A stretch of DNA of 64,000 bases from Microbulbifer aggregans (GTDB lineage Bacteria > Pseudomonadota > Gammaproteobacteria > Pseudomonadales > Cellvibrionaceae), in the NCBI RefSeq assembly GCF_020524005.1, contig NZ_JAIVKK010000004.1, positions 124,001-188,000 on the forward strand, written 5' to 3'. The notes beneath the pieces are model-generated. The model made no database searches and was not told where the DNA came from. It saw nothing but the letters and a program-made list of their open reading frames with translations. Numbering within the stretch: position 1 is the first letter of the stretch; each line of letters starts with the position of its first letter. Shown one piece after another: positions 55,324 through 64,000 of this stretch. The translations under genes and the position numbers were made by a program.

Positions 55324-56688
55324 TTAGGGTGCTGTCATCAATCCCGGCAGCCAGGTGGCGAGCGAAGGCCACAATGCCAACAGGCACATCACTAGTAACT
55401 GAATGGCGATAAATGGCGCCACCCCCCGGTAAATCGCTCCCGTTGCCACTTCCTCCGGCGCCACCCCGCGCAGGTAAAAGAGCGCGAATCCAAAGGGCGG
55501 GGTCAGGAAAGACGTTTGCAAGTTCAATGCAATCATGATGCCGAGCCACACCGGGTCCAGCCCCATCGCCAGCAACACCGGACCTACAATGGGCACCACC
55601 ACAAAAGTGATCTCGATAAAGTCGAGGATAAACCCAAGCAGGAAGATCACCAGCATCACCAGCAGGGTCGCGCCGATCACACCACCGGGCAGGCTGTTGA
55701 ATAAGTGAGTGACCACTTCCTCGCCATTAAAACCGCGGAATACCAGCGAAAACAGCGAGGCACCGATCAGGATCGCGAACACCATCGCGGTGACCTGCAG
55801 GGTGCTCTGCCCCACTTCGCCAGCGCGCTTCCAGTTCAGCGCGCCACGGCCCCAGGCCAGGATACCGGCGCCGAGGGCGCCAATGGCCGCGGCTTCGGTC
55901 GGCGTAGCCGCCCCCGTGATAATCGAACCCAGCACCAGCAGCATCAGGCCAATGGGCGGGAACAGGCTCTTCAGGGTTTCCGCCAGGTTGATCTCTTCGC
56001 TGCTGCGTTGCGCAAGCACTGGCTCACGCCGTGAAATAAACAGCAGGTAGGCAATATACGCGGTGACCAGCAGCAGCCCCGGAATTACCGCGCCGACGAA
56101 CAGGTCGCCCACGCTGACCGGTTGTGGATTGAAAATGCCCTGGGACAGTTGCGCCTGCTGATAGGCGTTGGACAGAGTGTCGCCCAGTAGCACCAGTGCA
56201 ATCGAAGGCGGGATGATCTGCCCCAGGGTACCCGTGGCACAGATGGTGCCAGTGGCCAGCTGCGGCGAGTAACCGCGCTTGAGCATGGTGGGCAGCGACA
56301 TCAGGCCCATGGTCACTACCGTCGCACCGACGATGCCGGTACTGGCTGCGAGCAGGGCGCCAACCACCACCACCGAGATGCCCATCCCGGCCGGTACCCG
56401 GGAGAATACCCGGGCGAGATTCACCAGCAGCTCCTCGGCGATGCGCGCACGTTCGAGCATGATCCCCATCAATACAAACAGTGGTACGGCCATCAGGGTA
56501 CCGTTCTGCATGATGCCGAACAGACGATCGGGGAAAGCGCGCAGTAACTCGCCATCGAAAACCCCGCCAACAATGCCGAGCCCGGCGGCGATCAGCGCGG
56601 TGCCGCCCAGGGTAAAGGCGACCGGGTAACCAAACATCAGCGCGATGCACACGGCGAGGAACATCAGTAGAGGGATCAGTTCCATCAT
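55324..56688 (-). CDS. TRAP transporter large permease (DctM-like)
   Basis: 454 residues, about 12 membrane segments, with the DctM pattern GYPVAFTLGGTALIAAGLG, LFVLMGIMLERARIAEELLVNLAR, GTLGQIIPPSIALVLLGDTLS and the closing PEEVATGAIYRGVAPFIAIQLLVMCLLALWP in pieces. Together with DctQ it forms the sodium-driven membrane part of a TRAP transporter for carboxylates. Its start overlaps the DctQ stop by 4 bases. The binding protein is probably the one at 44185. Confidence 0.95.
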   Translation of the reverse strand: MMELIPLLMFLAVCIALMFGYPVAFTLGGTALIAAGLGIVGGVFDGELLRAFPDRLFGIMQNGTLMAVPLFVLMGIMLERARIAEELLVNLARVFSRVPAGMGISVVVVGALLAASTGIVGATVVTMGLMSLPTMLKRGYSPQLATGTICATGTLGQIIPPSIALVLLGDTLSNAYQQAQLSQGIFNPQPVSVGDLFVGAVIPGLLLVTAYIAYLLFISRREPVLAQRSSEEINLAETLKSLFPPIGLMLLVLGSIITGAATPTEAAAIGALGAGILAWGRGALNWKRAGEVGQSTLQVTAMVFAILIGASLFSLVFRGFNGEEVVTHLFNSLPGGVIGATLLVMLVIFLLGFILDFIEITFVVVPIVGPVLLAMGLDPVWLGIMIALNLQTSFLTPPFGFALFYLRGVAPEEVATGAIYRGVAPFIAIQLLVMCLLALWPSLATWLPGLMTAP

Positions 56689-57308
56689 GCGCCCACCTCG
56701 CTGTGTAGTTCTCCGGGCGCCTGATGCCTTGTGGAATTCCCTTTAAGCGGGATGGGTTCCGCCTGCGCCCCCGTTGCAGACAGGGGGGCGCCGACCGGCA
56801 CTTCCAGCCGCATCAACGTATTTAACGCGCGGGCGAATTGGGAAATTCCCTGCAGGATCAGGGTGGCAGCAGCCAGTGGAATCAGGCTTTTCAGCAGGTA
56901 GACTCCGCCGAGGCCATCGGCGCTAGCGCTGCTCTCGTGCACTGCCCAACTGTTGGCGGCGAAGTGCCAGCCGCCCACCGCGATGAATATGCACAGCGGC
57001 AGCAGGAAAATCAGGCAGCCCACCGCATCCACCCAGGCTTTGCCGCGGGGCTGCATGGTGCGATAGAACACGTCCACCCGGACGTGCGCGCCACTGCGCA
57101 GCGCATAGGCGAGGCCAAGCATAAAGGCGGCGCCGTGGAGGTAAGCGACCGTATCCTGTAGCGCCAGCGAACCGCCGTCAAAGCCGTAGCGCAACGCCAC
57201 CACAAGGCTCTGAATCAGCACCATTAACAAAGTGAACCAACCCAGCGCGCGGCCACTGGTAGCAGCGAACCGGTCGAGGCCGTCAGCGGCCCGTAACAGT
57301 AACGACAT
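56685..57308 (-). CDS. TRAP transporter small permease (DctQ-like)
   Basis: 207 residues from the ATG at 57308. Four membrane helices (ALGWFTLLMVLIQSLVVAL, AAFMLGLAYALRSGAHVRVDVFYRTM in pieces, AVGCLIFLLPLCIFIAVGGW, SLIPLAAATLILQGISQFA) with the family LRSGAHVRVDV motif. It precedes and overlaps dctM, so the pair is one operon. No binding-protein gene is adjacent. An upstream ATG at 57374 has a weaker context. Confidence 0.9.
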   Translation of the reverse strand: MSLLLRAADGLDRFAATSGRALGWFTLLMVLIQSLVVALRYGFDGGSLALQDTVAYLHGAAFMLGLAYALRSGAHVRVDVFYRTMQPRGKAWVDAVGCLIFLLPLCIFIAVGGWHFAANSWAVHESSASADGLGGVYLLKSLIPLAAATLILQGISQFARALNTLMRLEVPVGAPLSATGAQAEPIPLKGNSTRHQAPGELHSEVGA

Positions 57309-57457
57309 ACCCGTTTTCTCTAATCCCTGAATATTGTTTTTTTCGTTATCCCGTTGAGCGTACCCTCTGGTCACGAATGACGCCAGCGCCGGTCATCGGG
57401 CATGCCCGGACATGGGAGATTGATCTTGCCTGCGCCTCGTAAAATTACCGCAGACGA

Positions 57458-57475
57458 CTGTAACCTGTTTGTAAC
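57458..57475 (+). promoter_or_regulatory. Pho box upstream of pstS
   Basis: CTGTAAC (57458-57464) and TTGTAAC (57469-57475) are separated by 4 bases, the 11-base period of a PhoB site (consensus repeats near CTGTCAT). It lies about 80 bases before the pstS ATG. PhoB/PhoR themselves are not in the window. Confidence 0.8.
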
Positions 57476-57552
57476 TTTTCATTCATAGAATCGTCACCAG
57501 TTCGACATAGCATGCGCCGCATGCAGAGATTTTGAACACCCTGGAGACACTT

Positions 57553-58620
57553 ATGAACAAGCGTTCTGCGAACAAGAAAGTCCTCGCCTCGGCCCTGGCC
57601 GCCCTGACCATTGCGGCCTCTAACGTTGCTCTGGCGGCGCGTGACCACATCAGCATCGTCGGTTCTTCTACGGTTTACCCGTTCACCACGGTGGTGGCCG
57701 AGCGCTTCAGCCGTGCAACCCAGTACAAGACACCAGTGGTTGAATCCACCGGTACCGGCGGTGGCATGAAGCTGTTCTGCCAGGGTGTGGGTGAAAATAC
57801 CGCCGACATCACCGGCGCTTCCCGCCGTATCAAGCAATCCGAGCTGGAGATGTGTAACGGCAACGGTGTTGACGTGGTGGAAGTACAGATCGGCTACGAC
57901 GGCATCGTGCTGGCGAACGCCAAGACCGCCGAGCCGTTCGAGCTGAGCCGCAAGGACATTTTCCTGGCACTGGCCAAGGATGTTCCCAACCCGGACGGTT
58001 CCGAAACCCTGGTTGCGAACCCGTACAAGACCTGGAAAGACGTCAACCCGACTCTGCCCGCGCACAAAATCGAAGTATTGGGCCCGCCCCCGACTTCCGG
58101 TACCCGTGATGCATTTGCCGAGCTGGCAATGGAAGGTGGCTGTAAGAAGTTCGACTGGATCGCGGCCAAGAAAAGCAGCGACAAGAACGCCTACAAGGCC
58201 ATCTGCCACAACATCCGTGAAGACGGCGCCTACATTGAAGCCGGTGAGAACGACAACCTGATCGTGAACAAGCTGGCCGCCAACCCGAACGCGCTGGGTA
58301 TCTTCGGTTTCAGCTTCCTCGACCAGAACGCTGACAAGGTACAGGGCTCTGTTATCGAGGGTCAGGAGCCGACGTTCGACTCCATTGCTGACCAGAGTTA
58401 CCCGGTGTCCCGCCCGCTGTTCGTCTACGTGAAAAAAGCGCACGTTAACGTGGTGCCCGGAATCAAGCAGTTCCTGGCCGAGTTCACCAACGAGCGCGCC
58501 TGGGGTGACGAAGGCTACCTGGCAGACAAGGGCATGATCCCGCTGCCTACGGCCAAGCGCCAGCAGGTTGCCATGGACGTACGCAAGCTGAATACCCTGA
58601 CCAACCTGGCTGCCAAGTAA
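57553..58620 (+). CDS. pstS: Periplasmic phosphate-binding protein PstS
   Basis: 355 residues from the ATG at 57553, preceded by CTGGAGAC; a signal peptide (ASALAALTIAASNVALAA) is followed by the phosphate-binding pattern ISIVGSSTVYPFTTVVAE, ESTGTGGGMKLFCQG and GPPPTSGTRDAFAELAME. It captures inorganic phosphate for the PstCAB importer encoded next. The Pho box and the hairpin after it indicate high, phosphate-starvation-induced expression. Confidence 0.95.
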   Translation: MNKRSANKKVLASALAALTIAASNVALAARDHISIVGSSTVYPFTTVVAERFSRATQYKTPVVESTGTGGGMKLFCQGVGENTADITGASRRIKQSELEMCNGNGVDVVEVQIGYDGIVLANAKTAEPFELSRKDIFLALAKDVPNPDGSETLVANPYKTWKDVNPTLPAHKIEVLGPPPTSGTRDAFAELAMEGGCKKFDWIAAKKSSDKNAYKAICHNIREDGAYIEAGENDNLIVNKLAANPNALGIFGFSFLDQNADKVQGSVIEGQEPTFDSIADQSYPVSRPLFVYVKKAHVNVVPGIKQFLAEFTNERAWGDEGYLADKGMIPLPTAKRQQVAMDVRKLNTLTNLAAK

Positions 58621-58652
58621 CCGCGGCAACCAGACCAGGTAAAGGGAATTAC

Positions 58653-58680
58653 CGGCCAAGCCCACAGGGCTTGGCCGTTT
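58653..58680 (+). terminator. Hairpin between pstS and pstC
   Basis: CGGCCAAGCCC (58653-58663) pairs perfectly with GGGCTTGGCCG (58667-58677) over an ACA loop, then TTT. It probably gives partial termination, so that pstS is made in excess over the permease genes, as is common in binding-protein operons. Confidence 0.85.
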
Positions 58681-58696
58681 GCATATATAAAAGAGT

Positions 58697-58741
58697 GCGA
58701 TTTTTCACTGTGTCATTCAGAGAGTGTCATTTAAAAATCGC
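58697..58741 (+). promoter_or_regulatory. Repeat-rich stretch upstream of pstC, possible second control site
   Basis: Direct repeats TGTCAT at 58711-58716 and 58725-58730 resemble Pho half-sites, but their 14-base period is not the 11 of a standard Pho box. They are enclosed by an inverted repeat GCGATTTTT (58697-58705) / AAAAATCGC (58733-58741). It may drive pstC independently of pstS. Weakly supported. Confidence 0.3.
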
Positions 58742-58787
58742 CAGAAGACCGGATAATTGCCGGCCAATTTTTTAACCGAGCGAATCG

Positions 58788-60167
58788 ATGCAGACACCCA
58801 CTTTATTCGCCCTGTTGCTGCTGTTGATCCTGGTGGCCTACGGCACCGGTTTCAGCCGCGCCATCGCCGCCGCCCGCAGCCGCGGTGGTATCCGCAGCCT
58901 GGCGTCGCTGCCCAGCTATTACGGTGTGCACACCGCACTCTGGTGCGGTCTGCCAGCACTTATCCTGCTGGGAACCTGGCTGGCGTTTGACGACGCGATC
59001 ATCCGCGCCCTGGTGATGGGTGGCATTGCCGACAAGCCGGCGAGCATTTCCGGGCAGAACCTGCTGTACGCACAGATCCAGAATCTGGCCGCTGGTAACC
59101 AGCTCGGTGAAATAACCCCGCAACTGCAGGCCGCTGCGGCGCACCTGACAAGCCTGCGCCAGAACGGCCAGTACATGCAGACGGCCCTGATCCTGATCCT
59201 TTCCGCCGGTCTCGGTGCCTTTGCCTTGCTGCGGATTACCCCGGAACTGCGCGCGCGGGAAAAAGTGGAAAAGGTGCTGCGGGCGGTGTTGCTGACCTGT
59301 GCCTGCGCGGCGATTTTCACAACTGTTGGCATCCTGATGTCGGTGTTGCTGGAATCGATTCGCTTTTTCCATGCGGTGCCGGTGACTGAATTCCTGTTCG
59401 GCCTGCACTGGAGCCCGCAGATGGCTATGCGCGCAGACCAGGTGGGTTCCAGTGGCGCGTTTGGTGCGGTACCACTGTTCACCGGTACGCTGATGGTGTC
59501 TGCCATCGCCATGTTTGTGGCGGTGCCGGTGGGTCTGATGTCGGCGATCTACCTGGCGGAATATGCGGGCAAGAAAGTGCGCGCGGTGGCCAAGCCGATG
59601 ATCGAGATTCTCGCCGGTGTACCCACTGTGGTATACGGCTTCTTCGCGGCGTTAACCGTTGCGCCGTTTATCCGCGATCTCGCTCAGTCCGTGGGACTTG
59701 AGGCCTCCAGTGAAAGTGCACTGGCGGCGGGCCTGGTGATGGGCGTGATGATCATTCCATTTGTGTCGTCACTTTCGGACGATGTGATCAACGCGGTGCC
59801 CCAATCCCTCCGCGACGGCGCCCTCGGTCTTGGCTCCACCAAATCCGAAACCGTACGCAAAGTGGTGATTCCAGCGGCCCTGCCGGGCATCGTCGGTGGT
59901 GTATTGCTGGCTGTGTCGCGCGCGATCGGTGAAACCATGATCGTGGTGATGGCCGCTGGCCTTGCCGCGAACCTCACCGCCAACCCGCTGGAGTCCGTGA
60001 CCACCGTAACGGTTCAGATCGTCACCCTGCTGGTGGGCGATCAGGAATTTGACAGCCCGAAAACCCTGGCCGCATTCGCACTGGGCCTGATGCTGTTCAT
60101 TTCCACCTTGATCCTGAACTTCATCGCCCTGCACGTAGTGAAAAAATACCGGGAACAGTATGACTGA
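58788..60167 (+). CDS. pstC: Phosphate ABC transporter permease PstC
   Basis: 459 residues, against about 319 in E. coli: the first ~220 residues add extra membrane segments and a periplasmic region (NLAAGNQLGEITPQLQAAAAH) before the core. The core has the ABC permease EAA-like region (EYAGKKVRAVAKPMIEILAGVPTVVYGFFA in pieces) and DGALGLGSTKSETVRKVVIP. Long PstC forms are known in Pseudomonas and other marine bacteria. The stop overlaps the pstA start by 8 bases. Confidence 0.95.
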   Translation: MQTPTLFALLLLLILVAYGTGFSRAIAAARSRGGIRSLASLPSYYGVHTALWCGLPALILLGTWLAFDDAIIRALVMGGIADKPASISGQNLLYAQIQNLAAGNQLGEITPQLQAAAAHLTSLRQNGQYMQTALILILSAGLGAFALLRITPELRAREKVEKVLRAVLLTCACAAIFTTVGILMSVLLESIRFFHAVPVTEFLFGLHWSPQMAMRADQVGSSGAFGAVPLFTGTLMVSAIAMFVAVPVGLMSAIYLAEYAGKKVRAVAKPMIEILAGVPTVVYGFFAALTVAPFIRDLAQSVGLEASSESALAAGLVMGVMIIPFVSSLSDDVINAVPQSLRDGALGLGSTKSETVRKVVIPAALPGIVGGVLLAVSRAIGETMIVVMAAGLAANLTANPLESVTTVTVQIVTLLVGDQEFDSPKTLAAFALGLMLFISTLILNFIALHVVKKYREQYD

Positions 60168-61446
60168 TATGACCCAAACCCAGGTGCGCGAGCGTATCGA
60201 GGCACGGCTCGCCAGCCGCCATCGCAAGGAAAAAATCTTCCGTGGTTTTGGTATTGCGAGTATCGCTTTTGGGGTGCTGGCAGTACTGGTGCTGTTCACC
60301 GACATCATCAGCAAGGGCGCCAGCGCCTTTGTTCAGAGCCAGATCCAGCTGCAGGTGAATTACGACCCGGCCGAGCTTGGCATCGACAAGGTCGATGGGG
60401 AAAGCCTGGCGTGGGCCAACTTCGACGGTGTGATCCGCAGTGCCCTGCGCGAGCGCTTCCCCGATGTCACCGGTCGCCGCGACAAGCGCGAGCTCTACTC
60501 CCTGGTGTCCAACGGAGCCGGCTTCAACCTGCGCGAGCGCCTCGAGAGCAACCCGGCGCTGCTGGGTCAGAGCGAGATCGTGTGGGTGAACGCCGACGAC
60601 GACGTGGACACCTATGTGAAAAGCCTTTCCAAAAGTGCGGAAGGCTTTCTCGGTCGCACCTCGGAGCAGAAAGCGGCATGGATCCGCCAGCTGCGTGAAA
60701 GCGGCGAACTGGAAAAGCGTTTTAACACCACCTTCTTTACCAACGGTGACTCCCGTGAGCCTGAACAGGCGGGTATTCGCGCAGCACTGGTGGGATCCCT
60801 GCTGACCCTGCTGGTAACTCTCGCATTGTCCTTCCCGATCGGCGTGGCGGCAGCCATTTACCTGGAAGAATTTGCGCCGAAGAATCGATGGACTGACCTG
60901 ATCGAGGTAAACATCAATAACCTCGCCGCGGTACCGTCCATCGTATTCGGTCTGCTGGGCCTGGCGATTTTCATCAACTTCTTTGAAATGCCGCGCTCGG
61001 CGCCGTTGGTCGGTGGCCTGGTACTGACCCTGATGACCCTGCCGACGATCATTATTTCCAGCCGCGCATCGCTCAAGTCAGTGCCGCCATCCATCCGCGA
61101 AGCGGCCATGGGCATGGGGGCCTCGCGCATGCAGGTGGTGCTGCACCACGTATTGCCACTGGCCATGCCCGGCATGCTCACTGGCGCCATCATCGGTATG
61201 GCCCAGGCTCTGGGCGAGACCGCGCCGCTGCTGATGATCGGCATGGTGGCATTTATCGTCGACGTGCCGCACGGGATTACCGATCCGTCCACCGTATTGC
61301 CGGTACAGATTTTCCTGTGGGCCGACAGCCCGGAGCGTGCTTTCGTAGAGCGCACCTCCGCCGCGATCATGGTACTGCTGGCAGTCCTGATCACCATGAA
61401 CACCTGCGCAGTGTGGCTGCGCAAGAAACTTGAGCGCCGCTGGTAA
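60160..61446 (+). CDS. pstA: Phosphate ABC transporter permease PstA
   Basis: 428 residues, against about 296 in E. coli. After a first membrane helix (IASIAFGVLAVLVLFTDII, about 27-45), an extra-cytoplasmic insertion of about 150 residues (50-205, e.g. GESLAWANFDGVIRSALRER and NADDDVDTYVKSLSKSAEGF) precedes the permease core (GVAAAIYLEEFAPKNRWTDL, REAAMGMGASRMQVVLHHVL). It pairs with PstC in the membrane. The start overlaps pstC by 8 bases; an alternative ATG lies at 60169. Confidence 0.95.
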   Translation: MTDMTQTQVRERIEARLASRHRKEKIFRGFGIASIAFGVLAVLVLFTDIISKGASAFVQSQIQLQVNYDPAELGIDKVDGESLAWANFDGVIRSALRERFPDVTGRRDKRELYSLVSNGAGFNLRERLESNPALLGQSEIVWVNADDDVDTYVKSLSKSAEGFLGRTSEQKAAWIRQLRESGELEKRFNTTFFTNGDSREPEQAGIRAALVGSLLTLLVTLALSFPIGVAAAIYLEEFAPKNRWTDLIEVNINNLAAVPSIVFGLLGLAIFINFFEMPRSAPLVGGLVLTLMTLPTIIISSRASLKSVPPSIREAAMGMGASRMQVVLHHVLPLAMPGMLTGAIIGMAQALGETAPLLMIGMVAFIVDVPHGITDPSTVLPVQIFLWADSPERAFVERTSAAIMVLLAVLITMNTCAVWLRKKLERRW

Positions 61447-61486
61447 TCCGCGGGCCAATGCTAAGATAGCGACCTGAGAAAGAGCC

Positions 61487-62374
61487 ATGACTACCATGAC
61501 CCTGAATGCAGGCCCGGCCGTAGCTGCCGGTGACCAAGCCAAAAATCCAGCCGCGGAGCAGAATGCTGTGAAGACCAATGCGGAAATCGTGAAAACTGTA
61601 GGCCAGCCCTTCAGTGACCAGGCCAAGCTGCGCATGCGCAACGTGAATGTTTTCTACGGCGAGACGCAGGCTATTCACGATGTGAGCCTGGATATCGGCC
61701 GCAATGAAGTGGTTGCCATGATCGGTCCGTCCGGCTGTGGTAAATCCACTTTCCTGCGCTGCCTGAACCGGATGAACGACACCATTGAAGGTTGTCGTGT
61801 CGAGGGTGAACTGACGCTGGACGGTGAAGCCATCTACGGCCCCAAGGTTGATGTTGTGCCGCTGCGCGCACGGGTTGGCATGGTGTTCCAGAAGCCGAAT
61901 CCCTTCCCCAAGTCCATTTACGACAACGTCGCATACGGCCCCAAGATCCACGGCATTGCCAGCCGCCGCGCGGAGCTGGATGAAATCGTTGAGAACAGCC
62001 TGCGTCGCGCCGGCCTGTGGAACGAAGTCAAAGACCGACTGGACAAGCCGGGCACCGGCCTGTCCGGTGGTCAGCAGCAGCGCCTGTGTATTGCCCGCGC
62101 CATCGCCGTGAGCCCTGAGGTGATCCTGATGGATGAGCCCTGCTCTGCATTGGACCCAATCGCCACCGCGCGCATCGAAGAGCTTATTGACGAGCTGCGC
62201 GAGAACTACACCATCGCCATTGTTACCCACTCCATGCAGCAGGCGGCTCGTGTGAGCCAGCGCACCGCATACTTTCACCTGGGCAAGCTGGTAGAGGTGA
62301 ACGATACCGAGACCGTGTTTACCAACCCGGAACACGAACTCACAGAAGCATACATTACCGGCCGCTTCGGCTAA
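61487..62374 (+). CDS. pstB: Phosphate ABC transporter ATPase PstB
   Basis: 295 residues; the first ~45 are an extra N-terminal tail relative to the family core. Walker A is GPSGCGKST (around residues 80-88), the ABC signature LSGGQQQR, Walker [16 protein letters not shown] and the switch histidine in IVTHSMQQA. It drives phosphate uptake through PstCA. The start at 61487 begins MTTMTL; shorter starts inside the tail cannot be excluded. Confidence 0.96.
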   Translation: MTTMTLNAGPAVAAGDQAKNPAAEQNAVKTNAEIVKTVGQPFSDQAKLRMRNVNVFYGETQAIHDVSLDIGRNEVVAMIGPSGCGKSTFLRCLNRMNDTIEGCRVEGELTLDGEAIYGPKVDVVPLRARVGMVFQKPNPFPKSIYDNVAYGPKIHGIASRRAELDEIVENSLRRAGLWNEVKDRLDKPGTGLSGGQQQRLCIARAIAVSPEVILMDEPCSALDPIATARIEELIDELRENYTIAIVTHSMQQAARVSQRTAYFHLGKLVEVNDTETVFTNPEHELTEAYITGRFG

Positions 62375-62399
62375 GGTTTGGGGGAATAGACAAAAGATT

Positions 62400-63095
62400 A
62401 TGGAAATGCATTTCGATCAACACATCTCCCGCCAGTTCAACGAAGACCTTGAAAGCATCAAGACGGAAATGCTGGAAATGGGCGGTATGGTTACCCGCCA
62501 GGTGGCCGATGCCGTGGAAGCACTGGCTACCGCAGACAGCGAGCTGGCAGAAAAAGTCCTGCGCGTGGAAGAGGAAATCGACCGCTGCGAAATGGAGCTG
62601 GACGAGCACGCCACCCTGATTATTGCCAAGCGCCAGCCAGCGGCGTCGGATCTGCGCATGGTGATGTCCATCATCCGCATTGCCCGCGATCTCGAGCGTG
62701 TGGGCGATGAAGCGAGCAAAATCGCGAAAATGGCCATTGCCCTGACCGAGGAAGGTACCGCACCGCGCGGCTACACCGAGATTCGCCATATCGCCAATGC
62801 CGTGCGCAAAATGCTGAACGACTCCCTCGATGCGTATACGCGTTTCGACGTCAAATCTGCAATGGAAACCCTCGCCGAAGACGAGCAGGTGGATATGGAT
62901 TACCGCAGTGCAGTGCGCGAAATGATTACCTATATGATGGAAGACCCGCGCAGTATTTCCCGGGTGATGAACGTGCTGTGGACACTCCGTTCCCTCGAGC
63001 GTATCGGTGACCATGCCAAGAATATCTGCGAGCAGGTTGTTTATCTCGTTGAAGGTGCAGATATTCGCCATGGTAATGAAGCGAAATTGCGATAA
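62400..63095 (+). CDS. phoU: Phosphate signalling protein PhoU
   Basis: 231 residues, two three-helix repeats. The metal-binding acidic pattern appears in each: MRIVMSIIRIARDLERVGDEASKIA-like (residues 80-104, DLERVGDEASKI) and TLRSLERIGDHAKNICEQV. PhoU damps PhoR signalling when phosphate is plentiful and limits Pst uptake. It follows pstB by 25 bases, the normal end of the pst operon. Confidence 0.96.
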   Translation: MEMHFDQHISRQFNEDLESIKTEMLEMGGMVTRQVADAVEALATADSELAEKVLRVEEEIDRCEMELDEHATLIIAKRQPAASDLRMVMSIIRIARDLERVGDEASKIAKMAIALTEEGTAPRGYTEIRHIANAVRKMLNDSLDAYTRFDVKSAMETLAEDEQVDMDYRSAVREMITYMMEDPRSISRVMNVLWTLRSLERIGDHAKNICEQVVYLVEGADIRHGNEAKLR

Positions 63096-63268
63096 CTTTA
63101 TTGAGCAAAAAGTTAAAATAATTAACTAGTGGTGGATTTATCCGCCAATACCTCGCCAATACCAAGCCAATAGAATAACGCTCTATTGATAATTGTATTT
63201 AGCGCAATTAAAGTCCTGCGCGACCGTTTCTGGTTGTTTTTGATGCTAAATATAATTAGGGGGCGAAG

Positions 63269-63946
63269 TTGAAAAAGTTATTAATTGGCGCAATTGCTTT
63301 GTGTACAACAATGTCTGCGCAGGCGATAGAGAGTTCCTGGTATTTAAAATTTGGCTATGGCGCAACTGACCCGGATGCCGGCATTCTTGAACAGCAGTTA
63401 TCTAACGAACTGGGGGCGTATGAACAATTTGGCTTTGCGCGAGGCCTTAGTTTAGCACTTGGTTATCAACTAAATCCCTATATTGCTATTGAAGGCGGAC
63501 TTGTCGATTGGGGTGATTCGACAATTGAGGATAAGGCTTATTACGGAAATTTGATGCTGGATGGCATCGCTGGCCATTATCGCACCAAGGCAAGAGTATC
63601 GGGTAATACCGGAAATTTGGGCGTAGTGCTGTCCACGTCTGTCGCGCGCCGATTTGCAGTTGGCGTTAAAGGTGGTTTCCATGTATGGACCCTTGAGGAG
63701 CGCGTGAGGGCCATTGATGAATGGCAGCAGATTGTGGGCGAAAACGAATCTGGGGGGGCGGTCGTTGTATCCTCAGAAACGCAACTTGTTGATTATGCAC
63801 GATCCACCGATGGCAGCGATCCATATGCCGGTTTGATTGCCAGTTATCGTGAAGATAGTTGGGCATTGAGCGTGGAATATACCGTGTTCCAGACAGAATT
63901 CGCTGATCCATCAAGTACGATTTTCTCTGTATCCAAAGAATTCTAA
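63269..63946 (+). CDS. Small outer-membrane beta-barrel protein
   Basis: 225 residues from a TTG at 63269, with AGGGGG upstream; no in-frame ATG fits the signal peptide (LLIGAIALCTTMSAQA). The mature part is a short barrel of alternating strands (SSWYLKFGYGATDPDAG, LSLALGYQLNPYIAIEGGLVDWG, VARRFAVGVKGGFHVWTLEERV) and ends with phenylalanine (FSVSKEF), the usual outer-membrane insertion signal. Resembles OmpA/OmpX-type barrels. AT-richer than the pst genes; independent of them, since 173 bases separate it from phoU. Confidence 0.78.
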   Translation: MKKLLIGAIALCTTMSAQAIESSWYLKFGYGATDPDAGILEQQLSNELGAYEQFGFARGLSLALGYQLNPYIAIEGGLVDWGDSTIEDKAYYGNLMLDGIAGHYRTKARVSGNTGNLGVVLSTSVARRFAVGVKGGFHVWTLEERVRAIDEWQQIVGENESGGAVVVSSETQLVDYARSTDGSDPYAGLIASYREDSWALSVEYTVFQTEFADPSSTIFSVSKEF

Positions 63947-64000
63947 TCAAATATTTTTAGGCGCTTGTGGTTTATTGGTTGTCGAAATTCAAGCGTCTCT

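Overview
This looks like chromosomal DNA of a marine gammaproteobacterium. My best guess is the Cellvibrionales, Microbulbifer-like. That is an inference from protein style: a giant secreted S8 protease with polyserine linkers and a GlyGly-CTERM-like tail, the gene set glmU / DeoR-type glmR / glmS, an uvrD with an E. coli-like SOS box, and a HexR homologue. No identity search was possible. Core genes look GC-rich. Several lipoprotein and envelope genes (14.9-17.2, 45.5-46.1, 52.4-54.7 and 63.3-63.9 kb) look AT-richer by eye and may have a different history. I found no rRNA, tRNA, CRISPR array, phage or transposase gene.

Layout. 0-6.2 kb: a 5'-truncated HExxH peptidase/TPR protein, a SAM methyltransferase and a very large secreted TolB-propeller amidohydrolase. 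6.7-14.5 kb: amino-sugar synthesis (glmU, glmR, glmS) interrupted by a three-gene branched-chain-type 2-oxoacid dehydrogenase operon (E1 alpha, E1 beta, E2; no E3). A candidate GlmR operator pair precedes glmR, and an apparently empty attTn7 follows glmS. 14.9-17.2 kb: a beta-propeller lipoprotein. 17.4-20.1 kb: a TetR-centred locus (membrane protein, alpha/beta hydrolase, TetR, isochorismatase-like protein) in which four related palindromes mark the two control regions. 20.1-24.3 kb: a frameshifted MpaB-type oxygenase gene, an intact paralogue and a TonB-dependent receptor. 24.6-29.0 kb: a VF530 protein, a Blc lipocalin, and a three-subunit GMC dehydrogenase (Tat small subunit, flavoprotein, tri-haem cytochrome c). 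29.0-32.2 kb: two cation/proton antiporters.

32.3-41.6 kb: redox and detoxification genes (pirin/LysR pair, DoxX plus glutathionyl-hydroquinone reductase, GST, Bcr/CflA exporter), a sulfotransferase, a DUF4153 membrane protein and HexR. 41.8-44.0 kb: uvrD. 44.2-57.3 kb: a TRAP solute-binding protein separated by about 10 kb from its likely membrane subunits; between them lie lipoproteins of unknown function, the S8 protease and a thioesterase. 57.4-63.1 kb: a complete pstS-pstC-pstA-pstB-phoU phosphate locus with a Pho box. The last gene is a small outer-membrane beta-barrel protein.

Non-coding structure is unusually readable. There are two copies of one long hairpin repeat family (8.1 and 34.3 kb), two REP-like doublets (11.6 and 41.7 kb), a third hairpin repeat at 44.05 kb, a LexA box, a Pho box, two sets of regulator palindromes and several clear intrinsic terminators. 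No dramatic new system is proven. The best candidates for something undescribed are the TetR four-operator locus, the MpaB/TonB/GMC oxidation cluster, the lipoprotein island inside the TRAP locus, and the dispersed hairpin family.
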